Source: an uncultured Nitrosomonas sp. (GTDB lineage Bacteria > Pseudomonadota > Gammaproteobacteria > Burkholderiales > Nitrosomonadaceae). From it: a DNA stretch of 33,887 nucleotides. The stretch covers positions 1-33,887 of the forward strand of contig NZ_CADEGP010000026.1 of assembly GCF_902826915.1 (NCBI RefSeq). The letters run 5' to 3'. Under the pieces are notes generated by a model. It ran no database searches. It was not told the DNA's origin and was given only the letters and a program-made list of their open reading frames with translations. Numbering within the stretch: position 1 is the first letter of the stretch; each line of letters starts with the position of its first letter. Shown here in pieces: positions 1 to 6,191 of this stretch. A program made the translations under genes and the position numbers.

Positions 1-174
1 CATGTTTGGATGCTTTTCAAAGTCGACAGCGAGGACGTGACATTAAGGAGCGAGGCGCAAGCCGAGCGCACGCAATGTCACGCCGGAGCTGTTTCCCTTG
101 GACTTGTATCAATAACTGTACCAACCCCATTTCATCCTCAGAAGGTTAATCATAAAAACCCAACTCAACACTAA
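1..174 (+). other. Open frame entering from the left edge, possible 3' end of a gene
   Basis: Frame 1 is open from the first base of the window to a TAA at 172-174, giving 57 residues with no start visible at the edge. The reading contains VDSEDVTLRSEAQAER and ends in a basic, proline-containing tail. I do not recognise it as any family. The middle of this stretch is also a structured hairpin (36-82), so the open frame may be coincidental. It is listed because it would be the tail of an island gene if it is real. Confidence 0.2.
36..82. repeat. Structured GC-rich inverted repeat (REP-like or element-end hairpin)
   Basis: CGTGACATT at 36-44 is perfectly complementary to AATGTCACG at 74-82. 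Inside that stem, GCG (50-52) can pair with CGC (67-69), and GGC (54-56) with GCC (61-63), around a GCAA tetraloop at 57-60. The three stacked stems form one imperfect hairpin of 47 bases, markedly more GC-rich than its surroundings. There is no T-run after it, so a simple terminator is unlikely. It could be a REP-like element, a recombination or transfer site of the mobile island, or a structured RNA. Confidence 0.5.
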
Positions 175-196
175 AAAAAGTAAAAATATAAATATT

Positions 197-421
197 ATGA
201 ATACATTTAATCTTGAAGAAGCGTTTTCCTTAATCTATCGACTCGCAGTTCTGAAACAGGATGCACCTGAACCCGGCAAAAAATACGGCATCACGCAAAT
301 CGGCCACATTTGCGGCGTGTTGACGCTTAACGATCAAATTGAGATTGTCATCAAGTTCCATGACGAGATGCGGCAATTCACGAAAGAGGAATTTCATAAC
401 CAAGTGACTGTTTTAGATTAA
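197..421 (+). CDS. Hypothetical protein, 74 aa, mobile-island cargo
   Basis: A small acidic protein that I do not recognise. It has no signal peptide, membrane segment or cysteine pair. The N-terminal third looks helical (FNLEEAFSLIYRLAVLK), followed by a charged, beta-prone second half ending in VTVLD. The ATG at 197 follows an AT-rich stretch without a clear Shine-Dalgarno sequence. It lies on the same strand as the integrase module and is separated from the next gene by a large inverted repeat. A small accessory gene of the element is the most cautious reading. Function unknown. Confidence 0.45.
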   Translation: MNTFNLEEAFSLIYRLAVLKQDAPEPGKKYGITQIGHICGVLTLNDQIEIVIKFHDEMRQFTKEEFHNQVTVLD

Positions 422-448
422 CAGGACACATATACTATTTACTGTGAG

Positions 449-501
449 AATAAATAGCGTACTATAAGAGTCACTATCTACTCTCATAGTTACTATTTAT
501 T
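449..501. promoter_or_regulatory. Long inverted repeat abutting the start codon at 502, with repeated ACTAT words
   Basis: AATAAATAG (449-457) pairs with CTATTTATT (493-501). ACTATAAGAGT (461-471) pairs with ACTCTCATAGT (480-490) with one mismatch, leaving an 8-base loop. The dyad ends exactly one base before the ATG at 502. ACTAT occurs four times here on the plus strand (434, 461, 473, 492). There is no Shine-Dalgarno sequence between dyad and ATG. The arrangement suits an operator over the promoter of the integration module, or an RNA hairpin that occludes translation. Excisionase-binding sites are a third possibility. Confidence 0.5.
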
Positions 502-921
502 ATGGAAACCAATCAAAGAAAACTATTTGATCTAAACCTCAGCGAGGAACAAGAGCAAATTATTTTAAAGAATATCAAAGAATTCAGGGGTGTTGGCACG
601 ACACTTGAAAGCGCCTTAGGCGCATTGATCATGGGGCAATACTTTGGCTGGCGCGTTCTTAAAATACTTCACAATCCATTGACCTATCGCCGCTATGAAA
701 AAATCCTAGGCCTTAATTTCCAGGAAGTCTGCCCGGAAACAACTGGGTACAGCGAAACTAAAAGCGTTGGTTATGCCATCACGCAAAAAATCGGCAGCTT
801 TTGGGCTGTAGTGATGGGCAAGCGAAAAGTGGAGGATAAAGGCTTAATCGAGAATCAAGGGGAAGTCGAAAAACACGTCACCAAGCATATTACCGATAAT
901 GCTGAGGAGGAGAAAAAATGA
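502..921 (+). CDS. Conserved integration-module protein, 139 aa, function unknown
   Basis: A soluble 139-residue protein with no known catalytic motif. The core pattern TTLESALGALIMGQYFGWRVLKI, then YRRYEKILG, then KIGSFWAVV resembles hypothetical proteins I associate with small integrase-carrying elements; this is memory, not a search. The N-terminus is charged and helical, the C-terminal 35 residues are rich in Glu/Lys and probably disordered. Its stop overlaps the start of the excisionase-like gene by four bases (ATGA at 918-921), pointing to translational coupling and one transcript with xis and int. A role in replication, integration control or transfer of the element is inferred from position only. 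The start at 502 lies against the inverted repeat at 449-501 and has no visible Shine-Dalgarno. Confidence 0.65.
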   Translation: METNQRKLFDLNLSEEQEQIILKNIKEFRGVGTTLESALGALIMGQYFGWRVLKILHNPLTYRRYEKILGLNFQEVCPETTGYSETKSVGYAITQKIGSFWAVVMGKRKVEDKGLIENQGEVEKHVTKHITDNAEEEKK

Positions 922-1112
922 ACCACTCCGAACGATTACTGGTAACTGTCAAAAAATGTGCTGAACTGACCGGCTTAACTGAAAATGCCATTCGTCAGTA
1001 CCTAAAAAAAGGACACTGGATTCTCGGAATTCACTGGTTCAAATCTGCAAATGGCAGAGTTTTCATAAGCATGAAGGCTGCAAATCAATGGATGCAAGGC
1101 AAAGAGGCATAA
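918..1112 (+). CDS. Excisionase-like winged-helix DNA-binding protein, 64 aa
   Basis: A 64-residue protein with the layout of small Xis/AlpA-type DNA-binding proteins. A helix-turn-helix is visible in KKCAELTGLTENAIRQYLKKG (about residues 12-32), followed by a wing-like segment WFKSANGRVFISMKAANQWM. Such proteins bend DNA at attachment sites to direct the integrase toward excision. A good Shine-Dalgarno (GAGGAGAAAAA) lies just before the ATG, inside the end of the upstream gene. Its own 3' end overlaps the integrase start by 25 bases. Size, fold and place right before an integrase make the excisionase role likely; a transcriptional regulator of int is the alternative. Confidence 0.75.
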   Translation: MNHSERLLVTVKKCAELTGLTENAIRQYLKKGHWILGIHWFKSANGRVFISMKAANQWMQGKEA

Positions 1113-2173
1113 CGATCCGCGGCAAAAGCGCCCAGATATCATTCACCTATCAAGGTGTACGCTGCCGCGAGTCAATACCTATACCGCCAACCAAAACCGC
1201 ACAAAAGGAACTGGCGCTTAAGCTGCAATCCATCAAGTACGAAATCAAGACCGGTATTTTCGATTACAACCGGCATTTTCCGTACAGTAAGAAAGCCAAG
1301 GAATTCAGGAAAAACCGCCCTGATCTTTACACGATCAGAGAAGCCCTTAAAAGCTGGCTGCAACGCAACCAAGCAAAATTGCAATTAAGCACACTTCAAG
1401 ACTACAACAGCGCCATCTATTACCATTTGATTCCAACCTTTGGCAACCTCACTATTTCCGAACTGACTGCCAGCAAGATTAAGGAATGGCTATCAGATCT
1501 CCCCTGCTCCAACAAACGCAAAAGCAATATTTTGACGCCACTTCGTCAAATGTATGAAGAAATGTACCTTGATGAAATTATCGACAAGAATCCACTTTCA
1601 AGAATTAAAAACCTCCCCAACCAAACCCGTGAACCTGAACCATTCACACAGGAAGAAATCAACAAAATTTTAAACGAACTGACGGGCCAGGAAAAAAACT
1701 TAATTCAGTTTGCATTTTATTCCGGTCTCAGAACTTCCGAACTTATCGCCTTACGATGGCAAGATGTTGAGTTTGAGCAAAACCGAATATTTATCAAACA
1801 AGCTCATGTACGCGGTCAACTAAAAGATACCAAAACAAAATCCGGAAAACGGGAAGTCACGCTTCAACCTCAAGCCAAGGAAGCCTTGTTCAATCAGCAA
1901 GTATTTACAAATAAGCAGAACGAAACCGTTTTCCACGACCCACACACCAATCAACCGTGGAGAAACGATCAACCGATCCGCAAAAATGTTTGGATTCCGG
2001 CACTGAAAAAAGCAAGCATCAAATACCGCAACCCTTACCAGACTCGCCACACCTTCGCATCCACACTGCTTTCTATAGGAAAAAATCCGCTTTGGGTTGC
2101 CCAGCAAATGGGTCATAAAGATTGGGGAATGATCATCAAAGTTTATGGCCGATGGATTCCACAATCAAAATAG
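1088..2173 (+). CDS. Tyrosine recombinase / phage-type integrase
   Basis: A 361-aa site-specific recombinase. The N-terminal 60 residues (RGITIRGKSAQISFTYQGVR) look like an arm-site DNA-binding domain of the DUF3596 kind. A core-binding SAM-like domain spans about 80-170, and the catalytic domain about 185-361. The catalytic set is complete: Arg215 (GLRTSELIALRW), Lys251 (TKTKSGKR), Arg320 in PYQTRHTF, His343 (MGHKDW) and the nucleophile Tyr353 (VYGRW). The first His of the usual HxxR box is Tyr317, which I believe is tolerated in this subfamily. The ATG at 1088 lies inside the preceding gene, so translation is probably coupled. It should drive integration and excision of the island whose putative end is at 3600-3619. 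It appears intact. Confidence 0.93.
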   Translation: MDARQRGITIRGKSAQISFTYQGVRCRESIPIPPTKTAQKELALKLQSIKYEIKTGIFDYNRHFPYSKKAKEFRKNRPDLYTIREALKSWLQRNQAKLQLSTLQDYNSAIYYHLIPTFGNLTISELTASKIKEWLSDLPCSNKRKSNILTPLRQMYEEMYLDEIIDKNPLSRIKNLPNQTREPEPFTQEEINKILNELTGQEKNLIQFAFYSGLRTSELIALRWQDVEFEQNRIFIKQAHVRGQLKDTKTKSGKREVTLQPQAKEALFNQQVFTNKQNETVFHDPHTNQPWRNDQPIRKNVWIPALKKASIKYRNPYQTRHTFASTLLSIGKNPLWVAQQMGHKDWGMIIKVYGRWIPQSK

Positions 2174-2180
2174 TTGCAAA

Positions 2181-2197
2181 AGTCCCATAATGGGACT
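2181..2197. promoter_or_regulatory. Perfect palindrome before higB, probable HigA operator
   Basis: AGTCCCAT at 2181-2188 and ATGGGACT at 2190-2197 form perfect 8-base arms around a single A. The dyad lies seven bases after the integrase stop and 12 bases before the higB ATG. HigA-family antitoxins repress their own operon through palindromes in this position. There is no T-tract, so a terminator for int is less likely. Confidence 0.65.
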
Positions 2198-2209
2198 ACC
2201 ATTTCAAGT

Positions 2210-2512
2210 ATGAGGATTATTGCTCTGTCGACGTTGAAAGCATTTTGGGGAAATGATCCATCTCACACCGAGGCTATTCAACCGGCGCTTGCTTGGTACC
2301 GGCATGCATTAAAAGCAAACTGGACAACACCGGCAGAAGTAAAAACGGATTTTAAAAGTGCCAGTATCCTCAAAAACGGCAGAGTCGTATTTAATATTGC
2401 CGGAAATAAATACCGGCTTGTGGTATGGATTAATTATGCTTATAGCATCGTTTATATCCGCTTCATTGGCACTCATGCGCAATATGACCGAATCGATGCA
2501 CAAACGATTTAA
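2210..2512 (+). CDS. higB: HigB-family toxin (mRNA interferase) of a type II toxin-antitoxin system
   Basis: A 100-aa RelE-superfamily toxin of the HigB type. Recognisable family blocks are MRIIALSTLKAFW at the N-terminus, NWTTPAEVKTDF, ASILKNGRVVFNIAGNKYRL, and the C-terminal YIRFIGTHAQYDRIDA. Members cleave mRNA on the ribosome. The frame is open upstream to a TTG at 2174, but the family begins at MRIIAL, so the ATG at 2210 was chosen; no clear Shine-Dalgarno precedes it. The toxin gene comes before the antitoxin gene, as is usual for higBA, with an 18-base gap. It is intact and probably stabilises the integrated island. Confidence 0.93.
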   Translation: MRIIALSTLKAFWGNDPSHTEAIQPALAWYRHALKANWTTPAEVKTDFKSASILKNGRVVFNIAGNKYRLVVWINYAYSIVYIRFIGTHAQYDRIDAQTI

Positions 2513-2530
2513 TACTGGAAACAACCTGAC

Positions 2531-2905
2531 ATGAATATCAAACCCATCAAAACTGATGCCGATTACCGCGAAGCACTCAAGGAAGTAGAATCACTGATGA
2601 CAGCTGAGTCCAACACGCCGCAAGGCGAGAAACTGGATATTCTGGTAACACTGATCGAAGCCTATGAGCGCAAACATTTTCCGCTTGACCTGCCCGACCC
2701 TATAGAAGCCATTAAATTTGAAATGGAACAAAAAGGTTTAACAGTCAAAGACCTTGAGCCGATGATTGGAAAAAGTAATCGCGTCTATGAAGTCCTCAAT
2801 CGCAAACGCGCACTAACACTAAGAATGATCCAAAAACTGCACCAGGAATTAGGAATACCCGCTGAATCTTTGATTAATCAACCTGTTGAAACACTGTTGG
2901 TATAA
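2531..2905 (+). CDS. higA: HigA-family antitoxin with XRE-type helix-turn-helix
   Basis: A 124-aa antitoxin and likely operon repressor. The N-terminal half (IKPIKTDADYREAL to LVTLIEAYERKHFP) is the toxin-interacting helical part. The C-terminal half holds an XRE-like HTH: IEAIKFEMEQKG, LTVKDLEPMIGKSNRVYEVLN, RKRALTLRMIQKLHQELGIP. This two-part layout matches long HigA proteins (COG5499-like). It should neutralise HigB and bind the palindrome at 2181-2197. It is full length for the family and lies 18 bases after higB. Confidence 0.93.
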   Translation: MNIKPIKTDADYREALKEVESLMTAESNTPQGEKLDILVTLIEAYERKHFPLDLPDPIEAIKFEMEQKGLTVKDLEPMIGKSNRVYEVLNRKRALTLRMIQKLHQELGIPAESLINQPVETLLV

Positions 2906-3006
2906 ATATAAAATTTGACTTTTAACATTATGTGCGATTGCAAGATACAATCCTACTGTGTGGCGGCCAACAAAAGAAAATTTTTACAATCGACCTATTG
3001 AAGTTA

Positions 3007-3522
3007 ATGATGACTAATCTAGAGCTAATTCTGTCAGGGGCTACACTAATATTAACAATTTTACTCGGCCTTCTAATCTCCATTTATCTACCATCATATA
3101 CGAAGGAAAAAGCAAAAAATCTTGCGACAAAGGAAGATATTGTAGAGATCACTAATAAGGTAGAGAATGTGCGAGCCGAATTCGCAAAAGAGTCTCAATT
3201 ATTAGAGAAGCGACGCGAGGTTTATGAAAGAATATCAGATTCATTGCGTATTTTTATCGACGGCCATCATAATTCTTCTCAACAGCAAAATGCTTTCCAT
3301 TCCGCTTATTCTGCATGCTGGCTTTGGGCACCCGATGAAGTTTTAATAAATCTAAATGAATTCATAAAGATGCAACAAGAAAATGCTGCAAATAATTTTA
3401 AAGCACACAACCAAGAAAAAATGAAGCAGGTATACTGTGAAATAATTCTGAGTATGAGGAGAGATGTAGGTTTCTCAGAAACGACAATGGACAAAGAAAG
3501 ATATGCGTTTGTAAGATTCTAA
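3007..3522 (+). CDS. Single-helix membrane protein with coiled coil, unknown function
   Basis: Reading from the tandem ATGs at 3007/3010 gives about 170 residues. A single transmembrane helix (LILSGATLILTILLGLLIS) near the N-terminus is followed by a coiled-coil-prone charged segment with the phrase LATKEDIVEITNKVENVR, then a helical soluble domain with several aromatic residues. The TM-plus-LATKEDI-plus-coiled-coil pattern recurs in small accessory proteins on mobile elements; no function is established that I know of. The frame is open upstream to GTG 2932, but that extension lacks a signal and would put 25 residues before the helix. It is the last intact gene before the putative element end at 3600, a typical place for cargo such as phage defence. 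That role is speculation. Confidence 0.6.
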   Translation: MMTNLELILSGATLILTILLGLLISIYLPSYTKEKAKNLATKEDIVEITNKVENVRAEFAKESQLLEKRREVYERISDSLRIFIDGHHNSSQQQNAFHSAYSACWLWAPDEVLINLNEFIKMQQENAANNFKAHNQEKMKQVYCEIILSMRRDVGFSETTMDKERYAFVRF

Positions 3523-3599
3523 AAAGTAACAATGTATGAGAATGACACAAAAATAGCAGAGGTTAATAATAAATGATTGATATACCTGATATAAACCAA

Positions 3600-3619
3600 G
3601 GTTCGATTCCCGCCGCCTC
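3600..3619 (+). other. Probable attachment site: 3' end of a tRNA or tmRNA gene
   Basis: The 20 bases at 3600-3619 begin GGTTCGATTCCCGCC and end GCCTC. This reads as a T-loop (TTCGATT), the 3' half of its stem (CCCGC) and part of an acceptor 3' strand. The 5' half of the T stem upstream (CAAGG) does not pair beyond the last two bases, and no rest of a tRNA precedes it, so this is only the duplicated 3' portion that integrases leave at the far end of an island. No CCA follows. The bases immediately to the right already belong to the istA relic. The tmRNA gene ssrA is a plausible origin but this is not proven. Confidence 0.55.
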
Positions 3620-3860
3620 TTCTCAGCGACACCTTTCTCCCAGCCGGAAGCAACATTACAAAAATCAGGATCGAACAGGTAATGCGCCGTCATCGCAAAA
3701 AAGCGCGTATTGACCACAAGCCCATTGCCTTTGGATACCTTGTCCACGGCTGTCTTCATATTGTCGTAAATGCCATGTTTCGGCACACCGTCAAAATAAT
3801 CGACAAATGTTCACGGTAGAACATCTGCCGTATCTTTGCATACATAACCATAGTAATCAC
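3620..3860 (-). pseudogene. istA: istA transposase relic, internally deleted and truncated
   Basis: Two pieces of an IS21-family IstA are visible on the minus strand. The first, from about 3860 to 3800, encodes the N-terminus (YAKIRQMFYREHLSI) after a good Shine-Dalgarno (AAGAGG). The second, from about 3803 to 3620 in another frame, encodes DYFDGVPKHGIYDNMKTAVD, then ARFF-like, HYLFDPDFCN and SGWEKGVAEK, part of the DDE catalytic region. A large internal segment is deleted and the join is out of frame. Homology stops exactly where the tRNA-like sequence begins. It cannot make active transposase. Confidence 0.85.
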
Positions 3861-3954
3861 CTCTTAAATTCTCCTGCCCAAAATTTAGGCAGGATACGTA
3901 AGTTACCTGGTCAATTTTCGATCGGTGTCAACACTCACACCGCGCTTGACGACA
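3620..3954 (-). mobile_element. Decayed IS21-family insertion sequence (one end plus istA remnant)
   Basis: On the minus strand, 3954-3940 begins with TGT (TGTCGTCAAGCGCGG), as IS21-family ends do, and 3955 onward is ABC-transporter coding sequence. So 3954 is very likely the true IS boundary. A truncated, internally deleted istA starts about 95 bases inside this end. The rest of istA, all of istB and the other IS end are missing, cut off at the att-like sequence at 3619. The family call rests on the istA remnant; the terminal repeat could not be checked against its partner. Confidence 0.65.
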
Positions 3955-4056
3955 TATGGGCACATCATTGAGCGTGGCACACATCAGCAGTTACTGGCAA
4001 TGAGCGATAAATATGCGTGTATGTGGGAATTACAACGACAACAAGAAATTGATTAA
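3955..4056 (+). pseudogene. 3' remnant of an ABC transporter gene (ATM1/MsbA-type exporter)
   Basis: The last 33 codons, ending in TAA at 4054-4056, read GHIIERGTHQQLLAM, then YACMWELQRQQEID. This is the usual C-terminus of a fused membrane/ATPase ABC exporter, just after the H-loop region (typical pattern G.I.ERGTH..LL...G.Y..MW..Q). The homology begins right after the IS end at 3954. The membrane domain, Walker motifs and signature motif are all absent from the window. The gene was therefore interrupted by the IS and its 5' part later lost or displaced. Confidence 0.75.
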
Positions 4057-4320
4057 AACTCACAGTTAAATTTAACTTCTAGTTGACCACCCCAACAACC
4101 ACTCCTGATAAATCAATATACATCAATCACTTGCAGATTAAATTTCAATAAACTGCGTATCACTCATTTTCTCGTTACCACTGTAAATCAATAAAAAACC
4201 GGAAAATACAGGGAAAACCAACCTTTTCTTCAAGAATGATTAAGGTAGCAATGTGCTAACTTCTCACTTCAGAATTTGCCATCAAAAAATTGCGCCATTA
4301 CATTCTAGGGAGTCATCGCA
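4057..4320. other. Intergenic region upstream of motA
   Basis: 264 bases, AT-rich, with no coding pattern on either strand. It should carry the motAB promoter. I could not find a convincing FliA (sigma-28) promoter or a clear sigma-70 pair. An AGGGAG Shine-Dalgarno lies eight bases before the motA ATG. Confidence 0.5.
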
Positions 4321-5181
4321 ATGCTCGTATCCGTTGGTTATATCATTATTATTATTTCTGTATTTGGCGGTTTTGCGTTAGCAGGAGGTCACTTAGCTTC
4401 TTTATGGCAACCTGTGGAAGTTCTTATGATCGGCGGTGGCGCCGTTGGTGCATTTGTAGTCGGCAATTCCAATAAAGCGCTTAAAGCCACTATGAAGGCT
4501 TTACCGACAGTTTTTAAAGGGTCTAAATATACCAAAGCACTTTACATGGATCTGATGACATTACTCTATGAAATACTCGGAAAAATCAGAAAAGAAGGAT
4601 TGATGTCCATTGAGGGAGATGTAGATGATCCGTCGAATAGTCCGATTTTTACCAAATATCCGGATATCTTGTCTGATCATCATATCACTGAATTTATTAC
4701 CGATTATTTACGGTTAATGGTCGGCGGCAATCTTAACTCTCTGGAAATCGAGAGTCTCATGGATAGCGAATTGGAAACGCATCACCAAGAAGGGGAGGTA
4801 CCTGTTCATTGTGTCGCAAAACTGGGTGATGGGCTGCCAGCTTTTGGTATCGTGGCCGCAGTGATGGGCGTAGTACATACGATGGAATCCGTTCACCTCC
4901 CACCTGCGGAATTAGGCATTCTGATCGCTGCAGCTCTAGTGGGTACCTTCCTAGGAATTTTGCTGGCATACGGATTTGTCAGCCCACTGGCCGGTAAGCT
5001 GGAACATAATCTTCATGAATCCAGCAAAATGTTTGAGTGCATCAAAATTACATTATTAGCCAATTTAAACGGCTATTCACCGGTGCTTGCGGTTGAATTC
5101 GGGCGGAAAGTTTTATTTACCACCGAAAGACCCTCTTTCTTAGAATTGGAAGAGCATGTTAAGCAAAGTAAGTCTAAATAA
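4321..5181 (+). CDS. motA: Flagellar motor stator protein MotA
   Basis: A 286-aa inner-membrane proton-channel subunit of the flagellar stator. Four transmembrane helices are visible: two at the N-terminus (VGYIIIIISVFGGFALAGG and VEVLMIGGGAVGAFVVG) and two after the cytoplasmic domain (LPAFGIVAAVMGVVHTM and ELGILIAAALVGTFLGILLAYGF). The conserved prolines of helices 3 and 4 are present (LPAFGIV; VSPLAG). The cytoplasmic loop with charged residues that meet FliG runs through LGKIRKEGLMSIEGD and the FITDYLRLMVGGN segment. The C-terminal LNGYSPVLAVEFGRKVLF and ERPSFLELEEHV blocks are typical of the enterobacterial-type MotA. motB follows after 48 bases, so the two form an operon. Full length. 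Confidence 0.97.
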   Translation: MLVSVGYIIIIISVFGGFALAGGHLASLWQPVEVLMIGGGAVGAFVVGNSNKALKATMKALPTVFKGSKYTKALYMDLMTLLYEILGKIRKEGLMSIEGDVDDPSNSPIFTKYPDILSDHHITEFITDYLRLMVGGNLNSLEIESLMDSELETHHQEGEVPVHCVAKLGDGLPAFGIVAAVMGVVHTMESVHLPPAELGILIAAALVGTFLGILLAYGFVSPLAGKLEHNLHESSKMFECIKITLLANLNGYSPVLAVEFGRKVLFTTERPSFLELEEHVKQSKSK

Positions 5182-5229
5182 TAAATAATTTTCCCACCCT
5201 AACACCCAATTTAATTTGCGAGAATATAT

Positions 5230-6168
5230 ATGGCTGATGATCTCTCACAGCGCCCAATTGTTATCAAACGGATTAAAAAAGTGGCCGGCGGTCATCATGG
5301 TGGTGCCTGGAAAATTGCCTATGCAGATTTCGTGACTGCCATGATGGCTTTTTTTTTACTGATGTGGCTACTGGGATCGTCAGACCAGAGTCAATTAGAG
5401 GGCATCTCGGATTATTTTCAAACACCATTAAGAATTGCCTTTATGGGCGGTTCCAGCATTGGGGAGAGTAATAGTGTAATTAAAGGAGGCGGTACTGATC
5501 TCACACGTCAGCACGGCCAGGTAAAGAAAGGAGAAGTTGTTATAGATGACCCTGCCAATAAGCAAGCCGTAAAAATTATCAAGGAGCGGATTGAGTTAGA
5601 GAAACTCGAAGGGTTAAAAAAGAAAATCGAGGAAGCCATTGAAGCCAATCCCCAATTGCAAAGGTTTGCAAACCAACTGTTACTCGACATTACAACAGAT
5701 GGATTGAGAATCCAGATCGTTGATGAGCAAAACCGGCCTATGTTTGCCCTTGGAAGAGCGGAATTACAACCCTATACCCGAACTATTCTGCGTGAAATTG
5801 GCAAGATGCTTAATGAAGTAACTAACAAAATTAGTCTTTCCGGGCATACGGATGCGAAACCTTTTCCGACCGGTGACAAAGGTTACAGTAATTGGGAACT
5901 TTCGGCTGACCGCGCCAATGCTTCACGACGAGAATTGATTGTAGGTGGCATGGATGCGAGCAAAATGCTGCAAGTTGTTGGATTGTCTTCGGCAGTATTA
6001 TTCGATAAGAACGAACCACTTAACCCAATTAATCGCCGGATCAGCATCGTTGTTATGAATGAGAAAGCTGAAAAAGCAATCACTATGGATAATCCCTCCG
6101 TTGATATTGATATACAGGAAGAACCCACTAAAGAATTGCTGCAAAATCCAGGAGCAAGCGCTTTATAA
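5230..6168 (+). CDS. motB: Flagellar motor stator protein MotB
   Basis: A 312-aa partner of MotA that anchors the stator to peptidoglycan. The single membrane helix AWKIAYADFVTAMMAFFLLM carries the proton-binding Asp33 (YADF), equivalent to Asp32 of E. coli. A plug/linker region follows, then an OmpA-like peptidoglycan-binding domain from about residue 155 (LRIQIVDEQNRPMF, ISLSGHTDAKPF, NWELSADRANASRRELI, NRRISIVV). The short acidic tail is variable in the family. The positive N-terminus (IKRIKKVAGG) fits a cytoplasmic N-terminus. Co-transcribed with motA. Confidence 0.97.
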   Translation: MADDLSQRPIVIKRIKKVAGGHHGGAWKIAYADFVTAMMAFFLLMWLLGSSDQSQLEGISDYFQTPLRIAFMGGSSIGESNSVIKGGGTDLTRQHGQVKKGEVVIDDPANKQAVKIIKERIELEKLEGLKKKIEEAIEANPQLQRFANQLLLDITTDGLRIQIVDEQNRPMFALGRAELQPYTRTILREIGKMLNEVTNKISLSGHTDAKPFPTGDKGYSNWELSADRANASRRELIVGGMDASKMLQVVGLSSAVLFDKNEPLNPINRRISIVVMNEKAEKAITMDNPSVDIDIQEEPTKELLQNPGASAL

Positions 6169-6191
6169 ACTTATAGTCATTATTATTCATC

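Larger units (their letters stand above)
1..3619. mobile_element. Right part of an integrative island (integrase, excisionase, higBA, cargo)
   Basis: From the left edge to the att-like sequence ending at 3619, all genes are of mobile type: integrase, excisionase-like protein, an unknown conserved partner, a toxin-antitoxin pair and small unknown proteins. To the right the sequence becomes IS debris and then core genes. The other end is outside the window, so length and target gene cannot be given. The island contains no transfer or capsid genes here. Confidence 0.6.

Noticed and set aside
4057..4320. FliA-dependent promoter for motA
   Set aside because: No pair resembling TAAA and GCCGATAA with correct spacing was found.
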